Source: an uncultured Lactobacillaceae bacterium
GTDB taxonomy: Bacteria; Bacillota; Bacilli; Lactobacillales; Lactobacillaceae
Length of the DNA stretch: 64,000 nucleotides
NCBI GenBank assembly: GCA_945285405.1
Contig: CALYQJ010000005.1
Span: 28,174 to 92,173 of the forward strand
Reading direction: 5' to 3'
The notes below the pieces were generated by a model. It saw only the letters and a list, made by a program, of their open reading frames with translations, was not told the DNA's origin and searched no databases. Shown here piece after piece: positions 47,540 to 57,081 of this stretch. A program made the translations under genes and the position numbers. Each line of letters opens with the position of its first letter. Within the stretch, counting starts at the first letter, position 1.

Positions 47540-47582
47540 ATTTATTTAATTGATTTAAGATTTAAAAATTAGAGGAAAGAAA

Positions 47583-49142
47583 ATGAAAAATGTAAAACGT
47601 ACCAAATTAATTTTGTCACTAATTCCCCTTCTTTTTACATTATTTTTTTTAAGTCGGCCAGTTTATGCTGAAACTAAGGAATTTAAAGTTGGAATGGAAG
47701 CGGGATATCCCCCATTTAATTGGACTCAAGTTGATAATTCAAATGGTGCAGTAAAAATTGAAGGTTCCAAACAATATGCAAATGGCTATGATGTTCAAAT
47801 TGCTAAAATTATCGCTAAAAAGCTTAATCGAAAAATAGTAGTTGTTAAAACAGTTTGGGATGGTCTTTCACCAGCACTAACATCAGGAAAAATAGATGCT
47901 ATTATTGCTGGAATGTCCCCAACACCGGAGCGAAAAAAAACGGTTGATTTTTCTAAACCATACTTGGTTTCTAAAGCTGTTATGATTGTTCGAAGGGATT
48001 CTCGATACGCCAAAGCTCAATCAATTCAAGATTTTAAAGGAGCTAAAATTACATCTCAACTTAGTACTTTTCTTTATGATTTAATTCCACAAATTAATGG
48101 TGTTAAACAAGAAACAGCAATGAATGATTTTAATGCTATGCGTTCAGCATTACAAAGCGGAGTAATTGATGGCTATGTTGCTCAAGAACCTGAAGGAATT
48201 AGTGTTCAAAATGCGATTAATTCTTTAAAAATGGTTAAATTTGCTCCCGGCAAGGGTTTTAAAACTGATAGTTCAGATGACGCATCAGCTGTAGGATTAA
48301 AGAAAAATAGCCCTGATTTAGAGAAAATAAATCAAATTTTAGCTGAAATCTCTCCTAAACAACGTGAAAAATTAATGAAATGGGCAGTTACCCATCAACC
48401 TCAAAGTCACGAAAAAAAAACAAATTGGTTTATTAATATTTTTCAAAAATATGGGTCCCTACTATGGCAAGGAACTTTAACTACTCTTTGGATTTCTTTA
48501 TTTAGTACTATCGTTGGATTTTTTATTGGACTAGTTATTGGAATTATTCGAACTGTTCCTTTGTCAAAATCACCAGCCAAACGTTTAGGACAAAAAATAA
48601 TAAATGGTTTTTTCTGGATTTATATTGAAATTTTTCGTGGTACTCCAATGATGGTTCAAGCAGCAATATTTTATTATGGGTTAGCTCAGGCTTTTAAAAT
48701 TAGTGTTAATAAAATGGCTGCGGCTTTACTGATTGTCTCTATTAATACGGGGGCATATATGGCCGAAATCTTAAGAGGTGGTATTGAATCAGTAGATCCT
48801 GGTCAAAGAGAAGGAGCTATGGCTTTAGGAATGTCGCATTTTCAATTAATGAGGAAGGTCATTTTACCACAAGCTATTAAAAACTCATTACCAGCAGTAG
48901 GTAATGAATTTGTAATTAATATTAAGGATACATCTGTTCTTTCTATAATTTCAGTTACTGAGCTCTTCTTTAACGGACAAACAATTGCTGGGCAAACTTA
49001 CCAATTCTTCCAAAGTTTCTTTGTAATTTCTATCATTTATTTATTCTTAACATTTACAATAACACGAATATTGAAATTTATTGAAAGAAAGATGGCTGGT
49101 CCTAAAAATTATAATTTAATGGCTAACCAGATTCAGGTATAA
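47583..49142 (+). CDS. amino-acid ABC transporter, fused substrate-binding and permease protein
   Basis: GlnPH-type fusion for polar amino acids, most likely glutamine. A signal peptide (residues 1 to about 29, ending VYA) leads to a type-3 solute-binding domain ([40 protein letters not shown]). From about residue 290 an ABC permease domain begins, with the EAA-type loop [33 protein letters not shown] and five or so helices. AGAGGAAAG precedes the ATG. The ATPase gene follows 5 nt later. Exact substrate is inferred. Confidence 0.92.
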   Translation: MKNVKRTKLILSLIPLLFTLFFLSRPVYAETKEFKVGMEAGYPPFNWTQVDNSNGAVKIEGSKQYANGYDVQIAKIIAKKLNRKIVVVKTVWDGLSPALTSGKIDAIIAGMSPTPERKKTVDFSKPYLVSKAVMIVRRDSRYAKAQSIQDFKGAKITSQLSTFLYDLIPQINGVKQETAMNDFNAMRSALQSGVIDGYVAQEPEGISVQNAINSLKMVKFAPGKGFKTDSSDDASAVGLKKNSPDLEKINQILAEISPKQREKLMKWAVTHQPQSHEKKTNWFINIFQKYGSLLWQGTLTTLWISLFSTIVGFFIGLVIGIIRTVPLSKSPAKRLGQKIINGFFWIYIEIFRGTPMMVQAAIFYYGLAQAFKISVNKMAAALLIVSINTGAYMAEILRGGIESVDPGQREGAMALGMSHFQLMRKVILPQAIKNSLPAVGNEFVINIKDTSVLSIISVTELFFNGQTIAGQTYQFFQSFFVISIIYLFLTFTITRILKFIERKMAGPKNYNLMANQIQV

Positions 49143-49147
49143 AATAT

Positions 49148-49891
49148 ATGAATCAAGAAATATTTAAAATCAATAATCTTAAAAAGAGTTTTGGTACACA
49201 CCAAGTTTTAAAGGACATTTCCTTTAAAGTTGAAAAAGAGGAAATTATTTCCATAATTGGCTCTTCTGGTTCTGGTAAATCTACCTTGCTAAGGTGCTTA
49301 AACCTTTTGGAAACCCCAACAAGTGGTCAAATAACCTATTTAGGTCAGGATATTTTAAAACCCAAATTTGATATTAATCATTACCGCGCAAAAGTCGGAA
49401 TGGTTTTCCAATCTTTCAATTTATTTAATAACCTAAGCGTTTTAAATAATTGTATTATTCCTCAAGAAACTGTCTTAAAAAGGGATCATGAAACAGCTAA
49501 AAATAATGCAATTCAAAATTTACAAAGTATTGGAATGTCTCAATTTTTAGAAGCTAAACCCTCTCAATTATCCGGAGGACAAAAACAAAGAGTTGCAATT
49601 GCTCGAGCTGTTTCGATGAATCCAGACGTTTTACTTTTTGACGAACCTACTTCTGCCTTAGATCCAGAAATGGTCGATGAAGTATTAAACGCAATGAAAA
49701 AATTAGCCGAAATTGGACTAACAATGATTATTGTTAGTCATGAAATGCAATTTGTAAAAGATATTTCACATGAAATTCTTTTTATGGATAATGGAATAAT
49801 TTTAGAACATGGAAGTCCTTATCAGATATTTGAACATCCAAAAGAGAAAAGAACGAAAGATTTTCTTAAAAGATTTCTAAAGAACGTTTAA
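49148..49891 (+). CDS. glnQ: amino-acid ABC transporter ATP-binding protein
   Basis: ATPase of the polar amino-acid importer. Walker [16 protein letters not shown] near residue 38, Q-loop VFQSFNLF, signature [15 protein letters not shown], Walker [16 protein letters not shown] and the H-loop SHEM are all intact; 247 residues is typical of the GlnQ group. It forms a two-gene operon with the fused permease and ends at a strong terminator. Confidence 0.94.
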   Translation: MNQEIFKINNLKKSFGTHQVLKDISFKVEKEEIISIIGSSGSGKSTLLRCLNLLETPTSGQITYLGQDILKPKFDINHYRAKVGMVFQSFNLFNNLSVLNNCIIPQETVLKRDHETAKNNAIQNLQSIGMSQFLEAKPSQLSGGQKQRVAIARAVSMNPDVLLFDEPTSALDPEMVDEVLNAMKKLAEIGLTMIIVSHEMQFVKDISHEILFMDNGIILEHGSPYQIFEHPKEKRTKDFLKRFLKNV

Positions 49892-49892
49892 T

Positions 49893-49936
49893 AAAAAAAC
49901 CTTAAAGGTCAAAAAATTGCCTTTAAGGTTTTTTTA
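49893..49936. terminator. bidirectional terminator glnQ/terC
   Basis: The arms AAAAAACCTTAAAGG and CCTTTAAGGTTTTTT around an 11-base loop lie between convergent glnQ and the TerC gene; the right arm touches the TerC stop. Confidence 0.85.
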
Positions 49937-50662
49937 AATTTTAAACTTCCCTCTCTTAAAAAAATGAATTAATAAAGTAATTATAATACTAATTAACAAT
50001 ATAATTGCAAATAAATAATCCGGAATTTCAATTCTAAATGGTGGTGCTGATATTAGCAGTTTAATTCCAATAAAAAAAATTAAAATATATGCCATTAAAT
50101 TAAGTTCAGGAATTTTTACCATCAGTTTTACCATAATTTGAGCTACTAGTCGCATAGCTAAAATTCCAATAAGGCCACCAATTAAAACAATAATTGGATT
50201 TTTAGAAACCCCTAATGCCGCTATAACAGAATCTATACTAAAAATAACATCCATTACAACCATTTTTAAAGATACTTGTCCTACACTAGCTTTGACAGTC
50301 TTTACTTTTTTTGCTTTTTCAGGAGAATGTAGGTGATAAAAATAACTTAGTGACAAATATATTAAATATAAAGCGCCAATGATTTTTACCCAAGCATAAC
50401 GAATTAAATAAACTGCTAAACCAACCATGACAAAACGAGCAATATAAGAACCTAACATTCCAATTCCCAAAGCCTCATCTTGTTGTTTTTTATTACTTAA
50501 TTCATTAGTTAGCGTTGCTAATACAAGTGAATTATCAACAGATAATAAACATTCGAGTAAAATTAAAGAAATAATTATAGACCAAGCATGTGACGATTGA
50601 AAAACAGCTAACCAAGCCTTACCATCAAAAAATGGACCATATAATTTTGCTAAAATTGTCAT
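49934..50662 (-). CDS. TerC-family membrane protein
   Basis: Integral membrane protein of the TerC/YkoY family, some of which export manganese or load it into secreted enzymes. About seven helices are visible, with the family acidic motifs LLECLLSVDNSLVLATL (near residue 38) and MDVIFSIDSVIAALG, which supply the metal-binding Asp residues. 242 residues is normal. Only about 100 nt lie upstream, mostly taken by the adhE terminator, so there is no room for the yybP-ykoY manganese riboswitch found before some homologues. Confidence 0.88.
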   Translation of the reverse strand: MTILAKLYGPFFDGKAWLAVFQSSHAWSIIISLILLECLLSVDNSLVLATLTNELSNKKQQDEALGIGMLGSYIARFVMVGLAVYLIRYAWVKIIGALYLIYLSLSYFYHLHSPEKAKKVKTVKASVGQVSLKMVVMDVIFSIDSVIAALGVSKNPIIVLIGGLIGILAMRLVAQIMVKLMVKIPELNLMAYILIFFIGIKLLISAPPFRIEIPDYLFAIILLISIIITLLIHFFKRGKFKI

Positions 50663-50702
50663 ATTTTACTTCCTTTATTAAACAATTGTCTATAACTATA
50701 AC

Positions 50703-50739
50703 AAAACCCGCTAAATTTTTCATCATCTAGCGGGCTTTT
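50703..50739 (-). terminator. terminator after adhE
   Basis: On the minus strand AAAGCCCGCTA pairs with TAGCGGGTTTT around a 14-base loop, between the adhE stop and the TerC gene. Confidence 0.8.
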
Positions 50740-50760
50740 ATAATAAATAACTTTTAAAAA

Positions 50761-53448
50761 TTAATATTCATCAATAAGTAGTTGTCGAATTTCACTTAAC
50801 CGTGGTTGTCGAGGATTAGCAGGTGTACATTGATCGTTATAAACTAGATCTACTAATTTATCTAATGCCTCATCAAAATCCTTTTTCTTAACTCCATTTT
50901 CTTTTAAGGTAGTTTTTATATCAACTTCTTCTGCCAGTTTTTGAATTTTCTTTATTAAAGCTTCAACTAATTCTTGATCATCTTTACCCTTTAATCCTAA
51001 AAATCGAGCTATATCTGCATAATCTTTTTGCGCTGTATAAACTTCATAACGGGGGAAAGGACTGCGTTTTACATTGCCAGTTACTGCATTAAATCGGATA
51101 ACCGGTTGCATTGCAATTGCAATAGCCAAACCATGTGGTAAATTAAATTCCCCACCAACTTTATGTGCTAGTGAATGATTAATTCCTAAAAAGGCATTTC
51201 CAAAACTTAAACCAGCTAAAGTTGCAGCATAATGCATCTTCACTTTAGCTTCCTCTCCTTCTTTAGTCGGATGTTTAGGATCAAAATGATACGAAGTTGG
51301 TAAATTTTCAAAAATTAATTTAATTGATTCTAAAGCCCATGGACGAGTCATTTCTGATGACATCACTGAAACATAACTTTCTAAACAATGGGACAAAGTG
51401 TCAAACGCAGACCAAGCAGCAGTGTGTTTAGGTACTGTCATTACTAATTCAGGGTCGATAATTGCTACTTGAGGAGTTAACTCATAATCAGCTAATGGAT
51501 ATTTAACATGAGTTTCATCATCTGTAATAACAGCAAAAGGTGTGACTTCTGATCCGGTCCCAGAAGTTGTTGGAATAGCAATCAAACGTGAATACTTAGG
51601 TTCAGTAAATTTAATAATACGTTTTCTAATATCCATAAATTTTTGTTGCAATTCAGTAAATAATTCTTTTAATGTTGGCACATTATTAAGAATGTCTGGA
51701 TTGTCAAAAGATTCTTCATACATATAACGAGAAATTTTAGCAGCATCCAAGGCTGAGCCACCTCCCAGAGCAATAACTGTATCAGGTTTAAATCCAGCCA
51801 TTTGTTGAGCTACTTCGATTGCTTGACTCAAAGTTGGGTCAGGTTTAATTGAACCATAAATTCTTGTATCAATTTGATTTAAATTTAAGTCTAATTGGTG
51901 AAGTATTTTTTTCACAAATCCAAATTTTACCATTCCTGGATCAGCAACAATAAAAACTCGATGCATCTTTTCAATATCTTTTAAATAAGAAATAGAATTT
52001 CTTTCATAATAAATATTGCTTGGAATTCTTATCCATTGTGGACGATTCCTCCGACGAGCTACAGTTTTAATATTTAAAAGATCCATCGTTGATAAATTAT
52101 GTGACAAAGAATTTTTCCCCCAAGAACCTGTACCTAAAGTTAAACTCGGACGCATAGCATCATTATATATATCACCAATACCGCCAATTGAATCAGGCTG
52201 ATTAACCAAAATACGTGCTACACCTAAAGCATTAGCATATTCTTTTACAAAAGGATCAATTTGTGATCCGATTTGAATAGCTGCATTATGTCCAGCTCCT
52301 TGATAATTTAATAATTTTTGGACAACTTCTATACCTTCTTGACGATCCTTCACTTTATATAAAGAAAGCAAAGGGGTTAATTTTTCAGAAGAAAGCTTTT
52401 CACCAATGTTTTTAGCTTCAAGTTCAAAAAGCATTACATCTTTATCTTCAGGAAGATTTATTTTAGCTTTTTCAGCAATCCATTTAGCTGGCATACCAGC
52501 TACTGGACCATTAACATGATGTCCTTCATTGAATACAAAATCAGCAACTTTTTGATAATCCTTTTTCGGAACAAGGTAGGCTCCCAATTTTTGTAATTTA
52601 GATAAAAATTCATCATAAATTGATTGCTCAATGACAACTGAATTTTCAGTAGCGCAAATCATCCCATTATCAAATCGTTTAGACATTAATAAATCTTCTG
52701 CTGCATAATTTAAATTGGCCGTATGATCAACAAAAACAGCACCATTTCCAGCTCCTACACCCATTGAAGGGTTACCTGAAGATAAAGCAGCATGAACCAT
52801 AGCCGGGCCTCCAGTTGCAATAATTGATGCAATTCCAGGATCCTTCATCAAAGCATTAGTTGCCATTATACTTGGTTCTTTGATCCAAAGAATAAAATCT
52901 TTTGGCGCCCCTGCTGCAATTCCTGCTTCATAAACAATCTGAGCTGCATGTGCAGAACATTTTTGAGCTTGAGGATGAAACGCAAAAATTATAGTATTGC
53001 GTGTTTTTGCAGCAATTAAAGATTTAAAAATAGCAGTTGATGTTGGATTAGTAGTTGGTGTAACTGCGGCTAAAACTCCTAATGGAGAAGCAATTTTCAC
53101 TTGACCTTTAACTGAATCTTCAGAAATAACCCCAACAGTTTTATCGTTTTTTATTGCATGATAAATCGATTCTGCAGCAAAACGATTTTTCGTATCTTTA
53201 TCTTCAACAACTCCACGACCAGTTTCATCACAAGCTTCATGAGCTAAACTTAAAGAATTTTCTGAAGCCGCTAATGCCATTGCTGCAACAATTCGATCAA
53301 CTTCTTCTTGTGAATAATTTGCAAATTCAGCTTCTGCTTTTTGACTACGTTCAACTAGTTCTTTTACTTGCCTTTGAGCTGCTTCAGTTAATTTTTGTTT
53401 CTCAGCATCACTTAAAGGCTTTTTCGCCGTTTTTTTAGTTAACACCAT
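50761..53448 (-). CDS. adhE: bifunctional acetaldehyde-CoA/alcohol dehydrogenase AdhE
   Basis: Reduces acetyl-CoA to ethanol in two NADH-using steps. The aldehyde dehydrogenase half has catalytic C265 in GMICATENS; the linker leads to the iron-type alcohol dehydrogenase half (VADPGMVKFGF, GGGSALDAAK, and the iron-binding His set including NHSLAHKVGGEFNLPHG). 895 residues is normal for spirosome-forming AdhE. The gene is monocistronic with its own promoter, overlapped by a perfect inverted repeat, and its own terminator. Its presence argues against an AdhE-lacking fructophilic lactobacillus. Confidence 0.97.
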   Translation of the reverse strand: MVLTKKTAKKPLSDAEKQKLTEAAQRQVKELVERSQKAEAEFANYSQEEVDRIVAAMALAASENSLSLAHEACDETGRGVVEDKDTKNRFAAESIYHAIKNDKTVGVISEDSVKGQVKIASPLGVLAAVTPTTNPTSTAIFKSLIAAKTRNTIIFAFHPQAQKCSAHAAQIVYEAGIAAGAPKDFILWIKEPSIMATNALMKDPGIASIIATGGPAMVHAALSSGNPSMGVGAGNGAVFVDHTANLNYAAEDLLMSKRFDNGMICATENSVVIEQSIYDEFLSKLQKLGAYLVPKKDYQKVADFVFNEGHHVNGPVAGMPAKWIAEKAKINLPEDKDVMLFELEAKNIGEKLSSEKLTPLLSLYKVKDRQEGIEVVQKLLNYQGAGHNAAIQIGSQIDPFVKEYANALGVARILVNQPDSIGGIGDIYNDAMRPSLTLGTGSWGKNSLSHNLSTMDLLNIKTVARRRNRPQWIRIPSNIYYERNSISYLKDIEKMHRVFIVADPGMVKFGFVKKILHQLDLNLNQIDTRIYGSIKPDPTLSQAIEVAQQMAGFKPDTVIALGGGSALDAAKISRYMYEESFDNPDILNNVPTLKELFTELQQKFMDIRKRIIKFTEPKYSRLIAIPTTSGTGSEVTPFAVITDDETHVKYPLADYELTPQVAIIDPELVMTVPKHTAAWSAFDTLSHCLESYVSVMSSEMTRPWALESIKLIFENLPTSYHFDPKHPTKEGEEAKVKMHYAATLAGLSFGNAFLGINHSLAHKVGGEFNLPHGLAIAIAMQPVIRFNAVTGNVKRSPFPRYEVYTAQKDYADIARFLGLKGKDDQELVEALIKKIQKLAEEVDIKTTLKENGVKKKDFDEALDKLVDLVYNDQCTPANPRQPRLSEIRQLLIDEY

Positions 53449-53480
53449 TAAAATTCTCCTTAAAAATTTTTAACGCCACA

Positions 53481-53509
53481 ATTATACTAAAGTTTAAAAT
53501 TGTTTACAA
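53481..53509 (-). promoter_or_regulatory. promoter of adhE
   Basis: On the minus strand -35 TTGTAA (53504-53509), 17 bases, then a consensus -10 TATAAT (53481-53486), 33 nt before the ATG. Confidence 0.7.
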
Positions 53510-53518
53510 TTTTAAACT
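53491..53518. promoter_or_regulatory. perfect 28-bp inverted repeat over the adhE promoter (probable operator)
   Basis: Two 13-bp arms, AGTTTAAAATTGT and ACAATTTTAAACT, are exact complements around a 2-base centre. The repeat covers the -35 box and most of the spacer of the adhE promoter, where a bound repressor would block RNA polymerase. It does not have the Rex arrangement (TTGTGAA and TTCACAA arms at the outside). The regulator is unknown. Confidence 0.65.
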
Positions 53519-53596
53519 ACACAAAAATGTTGAATTTAAAAAGTTTTTTAAGGATTAAAACATAAATTAATCATTTTTTTTAAAATTTTAAAAAAA

Positions 53597-54070
53597 TCAT
53601 TTTTGATATTGACGATGATTATTGATCATTAAAATTCGGTAAATTTGTTCACATAAAACTAATCGAAATAATTGATGAGGCATTGTTAATTTTCCAAAAG
53701 AAATTGATAAATTTGCTGAAAAATCACTCGGTAAACCATAAGAACCTCCAATAACAAAAACTATTGAAGAATATTGCAATTCAATTTTAGCAATTGTTTG
53801 AGCTAATGTAACTGAATCATATTCAGTACCTTGGATTTTTGTTGCAATAATAAAATCATCCTTTTTAAGATATTTTTTTATTCTTTTAAACTCTGTATTT
53901 ACAATATTTTGTATCTCAAGAGACTTTGGATTTCCGATAAACTTAGTTTCAGCCACAGAAATAATTTCAATTTTACAAAAAGATTTCATTCTTTTTACAT
54001 ATTCAGCAATTCCATCTTTTAAATATTTTTCTTTTATTTTACCAACTGCAACTATCTTTACTTTTAACAT
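53597..54070 (-). CDS. rlmH: 23S rRNA (pseudouridine-1915-N3)-methyltransferase RlmH
   Basis: SPOUT-fold enzyme that methylates pseudouridine 1915 in 23S rRNA. The N-terminus (LKVKIVAVGKIKEKYLKDGIAEY), the SAM-binding FVIGGSYGLP and MPHQLFRLVLCEQIYRILMI are diagnostic; 157 residues is normal. The tail reads NNHRQYQK, with Gln where the family has the His of the usual YH(K/R) ending. It is last in the wal-htrA-rlmH cluster. Confidence 0.93.
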   Translation of the reverse strand: MLKVKIVAVGKIKEKYLKDGIAEYVKRMKSFCKIEIISVAETKFIGNPKSLEIQNIVNTEFKRIKKYLKKDDFIIATKIQGTEYDSVTLAQTIAKIELQYSSIVFVIGGSYGLPSDFSANLSISFGKLTMPHQLFRLVLCEQIYRILMINNHRQYQK

Positions 54071-54076
54071 TATTCT

Positions 54077-54101
54077 AAAAAAAAAGCGCTTAGGCTTTTT
54101 T
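54077..54101 (-). terminator. weak terminator after htrA
   Basis: On the minus strand AAAAAAGC and GCTTTTTT form a short A/T-rich stem ending in nine T, between htrA and rlmH. Some read-through to rlmH is likely. Confidence 0.55.
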
Positions 54102-54103
54102 CA

Positions 54104-55402
54104 TTATTCTCCTTGCTTTACCGTAATTTCTGGTTTGGCAGTTTCCGTTAATTTAACTTTAAGATCTTTCTTATGACCTCCTCGATAAACGCTTAAAGTG
54201 ATAGTATCACCTACTTGATATTTATAAAGTTGTGAACGTAAATCGACAACAGTATTAACTTCTTTTCCTTCAATAGAATAAATAACATCATACTGCTTAA
54301 CTCCAGCTTTTGCAGCAGGTGAATTATTTGTTAATGACACTACTACTACACCAGATTTTACTGAAGATGGTAGATGTAAGACAGAAGATTGTTGCGTCGA
54401 AGATACTTCAGAGAGGTCTACTGGAGAAATACCTAATGACGGACGAGCAACCTTGCCATTTTTTTCTAATTGATTAACAATTTGAACAACTTCATTACTA
54501 GGTATAGCAAATCCCATTCCTTCAACATTTGAGCTACTACCAGAACCTGATAATTTCATTGATGTAATTCCGATAACTTGACCACCAATATTAATTAAAG
54601 CACCACCTGAATTTCCAGGATTAATGGCAGCATCAGTTTGAATAACAGTTGCTTCACCTGTAGTTTGACCAGTATCTTCGTCAGTTACATCTACTGTACG
54701 AGATTTTGCAGAAATTATTCCTTGAGTAACTGAGGTTGCAAATTTACTACCCATGGGAGAACCAATTGCTAAAACTTGTTGTCCAGGACGTATTTCATTA
54801 GAATCTCCAAAATCAGCAACTGCTTTAACTTTATCGGCTGAAACTTGTAAAACAGCCAAATCCGTAACAGAATCAGTACCTAGTAATTTAGCCGTTACTT
54901 TTGAACCATCACTTAAAATCACTTCCAACTTATCAGATCCAGCAACAACATGATTATTAGTTACAATAAAGGCATTTCCATTGCTCTTTTGATAAATAAC
55001 CCCTGATCCTTCACTTGATTCTTGTAAACTTCCAGATGATTTACTGCGATTACGAGAATTTCCAAAAATATCACCAAATAAACTATTTACAGGCTGCTGT
55101 TTTTGTAAATTAATTACAGAAACAACTGCATCTTTAACTTTATTAAAAGCTTTTTCAGAATCAGAATTTTCTTTAACAACAATATTACTTACTTTTGTGG
55201 GTTGATTTGAATTACTTGTAGATGTTTGAGTAGGCATATTTTGGTCATTAAAAAAGTGAACTAATAAACCACCTATCCCTCCACCAATTAAACTAGCAAT
55301 AATGACAATTAAAATAATTGCTTGAGCTCCAACTCCATTTTTATTTTTTTGATGGTGAGGAGAATTCTCATTCATTTTAAAATTACTTTGATTATTATCC
55401 AT
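54104..55402 (-). CDS. htrA: HtrA-like serine protease
   Basis: Membrane-anchored quality-control protease of the outer membrane face. A cytoplasmic N-terminus and one helix (residues about 25-48) lead to the trypsin-like domain with triad H151 (TNNHVVAG), D181 (VTDLAVLQ) and S265 (PGNSGGALIN), then one C-terminal PDZ (SGVVVVSLTNNSPAAKAGVKQYD). I chose ATG 55400-55402; a TTG just before it fits the AGGAG slightly better, and a further ATG lies at 55432. It follows walJ, the common Lactobacillales arrangement. Confidence 0.94.
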   Translation of the reverse strand: MDNNQSNFKMNENSPHHQKNKNGVGAQAIILIVIIASLIGGGIGGLLVHFFNDQNMPTQTSTSNSNQPTKVSNIVVKENSDSEKAFNKVKDAVVSVINLQKQQPVNSLFGDIFGNSRNRSKSSGSLQESSEGSGVIYQKSNGNAFIVTNNHVVAGSDKLEVILSDGSKVTAKLLGTDSVTDLAVLQVSADKVKAVADFGDSNEIRPGQQVLAIGSPMGSKFATSVTQGIISAKSRTVDVTDEDTGQTTGEATVIQTDAAINPGNSGGALINIGGQVIGITSMKLSGSGSSSNVEGMGFAIPSNEVVQIVNQLEKNGKVARPSLGISPVDLSEVSSTQQSSVLHLPSSVKSGVVVVSLTNNSPAAKAGVKQYDVIYSIEGKEVNTVVDLRSQLYKYQVGDTITLSVYRGGHKKDLKVKLTETAKPEITVKQGE

Positions 55403-55499
55403 CAATAAATTAACTCCTGTTTTATTTTTCAAAAATCATATTACATCTGATCTTTGAAAGAAGTGTGAAATTTACTTAATATTTTTTTATTAAAAAGAA

Positions 55500-56291
55500 T
55501 TAAACTTTCATAAGTTTAGTGGGAACAATTGGATCTGTTTCCAAAATTTTAAAATCATGACCTGTAGCCAAACCATCTTCAGTTAAAATATTACTTACAG
55601 TTAGTTTAGCCAAAGACTTTAAATTATTTTCTTGTGATAAGTGACCTAAAAAAATTTTTTTTGTATTCAATCCAATTAAATCTGAAAGTGCTTCTCCGCT
55701 TTCATCATTTGATAAATGCCCTTGATCGCTTAAAATTCTTTGCTTTAAATTCCAAGGATACATTCCAGAACGTAACATTTCTACGTCATGATTGCTTTCA
55801 AGTAAATACATATTAGCATTACGAATTTTATATTTTATTTTATCGGAAACATAACCTGTATCAGTAAGTAATGCAAAAGACTTATTGTTACAATGAAATT
55901 GATAAAACTGTGGACAAATAGCATCATGAGAAACTCCAAAACTTTCTACATCAACATCACCAATAGTCATAGTTGTTCCTGGTTCAAAATCAACAAATTG
56001 TTCTGGAGGGATTATTCCTATTTTTGATTTCATCATTTGAAATGTTTTTAAATTTGCATAAATTAATAGTTGAGGATATCGACGGGCTAATACACCAACA
56101 CCTCTAATATGATCGGAATGTTCATGAGTAACAAAAAGGTATTTAATATCACTCATCTTACGATTAATAGTTGCTAAACCTTTTTCAATTTTTTTGCCCG
56201 ATAACCCTGCATCGATTAAAATTTTTGTTTGAGAACTTTCAATATAAGTTACATTGCCCTTACTTGAACTTGCTAAAACACTCACCAACAT
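55500..56291 (-). CDS. walJ: WalJ (YycJ) metallo-beta-lactamase-fold hydrolase
   Basis: MBL-fold protein of the wal operon, linked to coordination of cell division and replication in streptococci and Bacillus. The metal motif is FVTHEHSDHIRGVGVL, with later ligands in FGVSHDAICP, LLTDTGYVSDK and FLGHLSQENN. I start at ATG 56289-56291 (MLVSVLASSSKGN), where the family begins; an upstream in-frame ATG at 56327 lies inside walI. No clear ribosome site is seen, so coupling to walI is likely. Confidence 0.93.
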   Translation of the reverse strand: MLVSVLASSSKGNVTYIESSQTKILIDAGLSGKKIEKGLATINRKMSDIKYLFVTHEHSDHIRGVGVLARRYPQLLIYANLKTFQMMKSKIGIIPPEQFVDFEPGTTMTIGDVDVESFGVSHDAICPQFYQFHCNNKSFALLTDTGYVSDKIKYKIRNANMYLLESNHDVEMLRSGMYPWNLKQRILSDQGHLSNDESGEALSDLIGLNTKKIFLGHLSQENNLKSLAKLTVSNILTEDGLATGHDFKILETDPIVPTKLMKV

Positions 56292-56298
56292 TATTAAA

Positions 56299-57081
56299 TT
56301 AATTAAAACTTCCTTTCCAAAGTACACCCGTAAATGCGTTTATTTTTTCTATATTAACACTTTTTGTTCTTTTATTTTGCAATGCAATAAACCACGTTGG
56401 AACATATACCGAAACATTATTTGTTTCTAACATCCAAGAATATGCTAACTTTTGCCACAATATTTTAGTATTATTTGGTATTTCATTTAGTGTATATAAT
56501 TTTAAAATTGCTTCTTTTTCTGAAATAATTGTTTCTGTTTCTTTAGAACTTTTTAAACTGTCAATATGAGAAATTTGATAATTAATGACATGATCATTCC
56601 TAATTTCGAAAGAGATTTGCCCAGTAAGATCATAAAATAATTCATTTTTATATTTTTGAACAAAAATAATTTGTTTAGATGTGCTAAGCTTTTTTTCATA
56701 TACATAATCATTAGAATAAGGTATTTGTGAATTTTTTTGTAAAAACCCTCTCAATACTTTTATTTTATTTTTGTTGTTAATAATCAATGGTCTCGTTAAA
56801 ATAACTTTTTGAGGTTTAAAAGTTACACCATTTGTTTGACTTACTTGTGGACGATTTCCCTTATGTGAATAAGATAAAAGATAACCCTTTTGTAATTTTT
56901 TTTCAGAAGTCTCTTGAACCGTAATATTATCTTTTCGCATTTCTTTAATAGCATTGTTTACTGTAGTTTCTTTTTCAGAATTTGCTTGCAATTTTAAACC
57001 ATTACGATAATTTACGAAAAGGAAAAGATCTAAAAAAAAGAAAATAAATATAAAAACAATTTCAATCTTTTTAAAGTTCAT
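56299..57081 (-). CDS. walI: WalI (YycI) regulator of the WalRK system
   Basis: Single-pass membrane protein that restrains or tunes the WalK kinase with WalH. One N-terminal helix (IEIVFIFIFFFLDLFLFVNY) is followed by an extracellular YycI domain (ILWQKLAYSWMLETNNVSVYVPTWFIAL near the end). 260 residues is normal. Its ATG overlaps the walH TGA by 4 nt. Confidence 0.88.
   Translation of the reverse strand: MNFKKIEIVFIFIFFFLDLFLFVNYRNGLKLQANSEKETTVNNAIKEMRKDNITVQETSEKKLQKGYLLSYSHKGNRPQVSQTNGVTFKPQKVILTRPLIINNKNKIKVLRGFLQKNSQIPYSNDYVYEKKLSTSKQIIFVQKYKNELFYDLTGQISFEIRNDHVINYQISHIDSLKSSKETETIISEKEAILKLYTLNEIPNNTKILWQKLAYSWMLETNNVSVYVPTWFIALQNKRTKSVNIEKINAFTGVLWKGSFN

Larger units (their letters stand above)
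47211..47582. other. divergent intergenic region rpmF/glnPH (372 bp)
   Basis: Contains the rpmF promoter (minus) and the glnPH promoter (plus) listed separately. Between them lie about 230 AT-rich bases with no supported gene and no riboswitch fold that I can recognise. Confidence 0.6.

Noticed and set aside
50663..50760. Manganese riboswitch ahead of the TerC gene
   Set aside because: The space is only about 100 nt and is largely filled by the adhE terminator; none of the riboswitch core is visible.
53491..53518. Rex operator at adhE
   Set aside because: Rex sites have TTGTGAA and TTCACAA arms with TTGT and ACAA at the outer ends; here TTGT and ACAA face the centre, two bases apart.
53556..53596. 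A/T palindrome after rlmH as a strong terminator
   Set aside because: The stem is made only of A and T and would be weak; I could not distinguish it from background AT richness.
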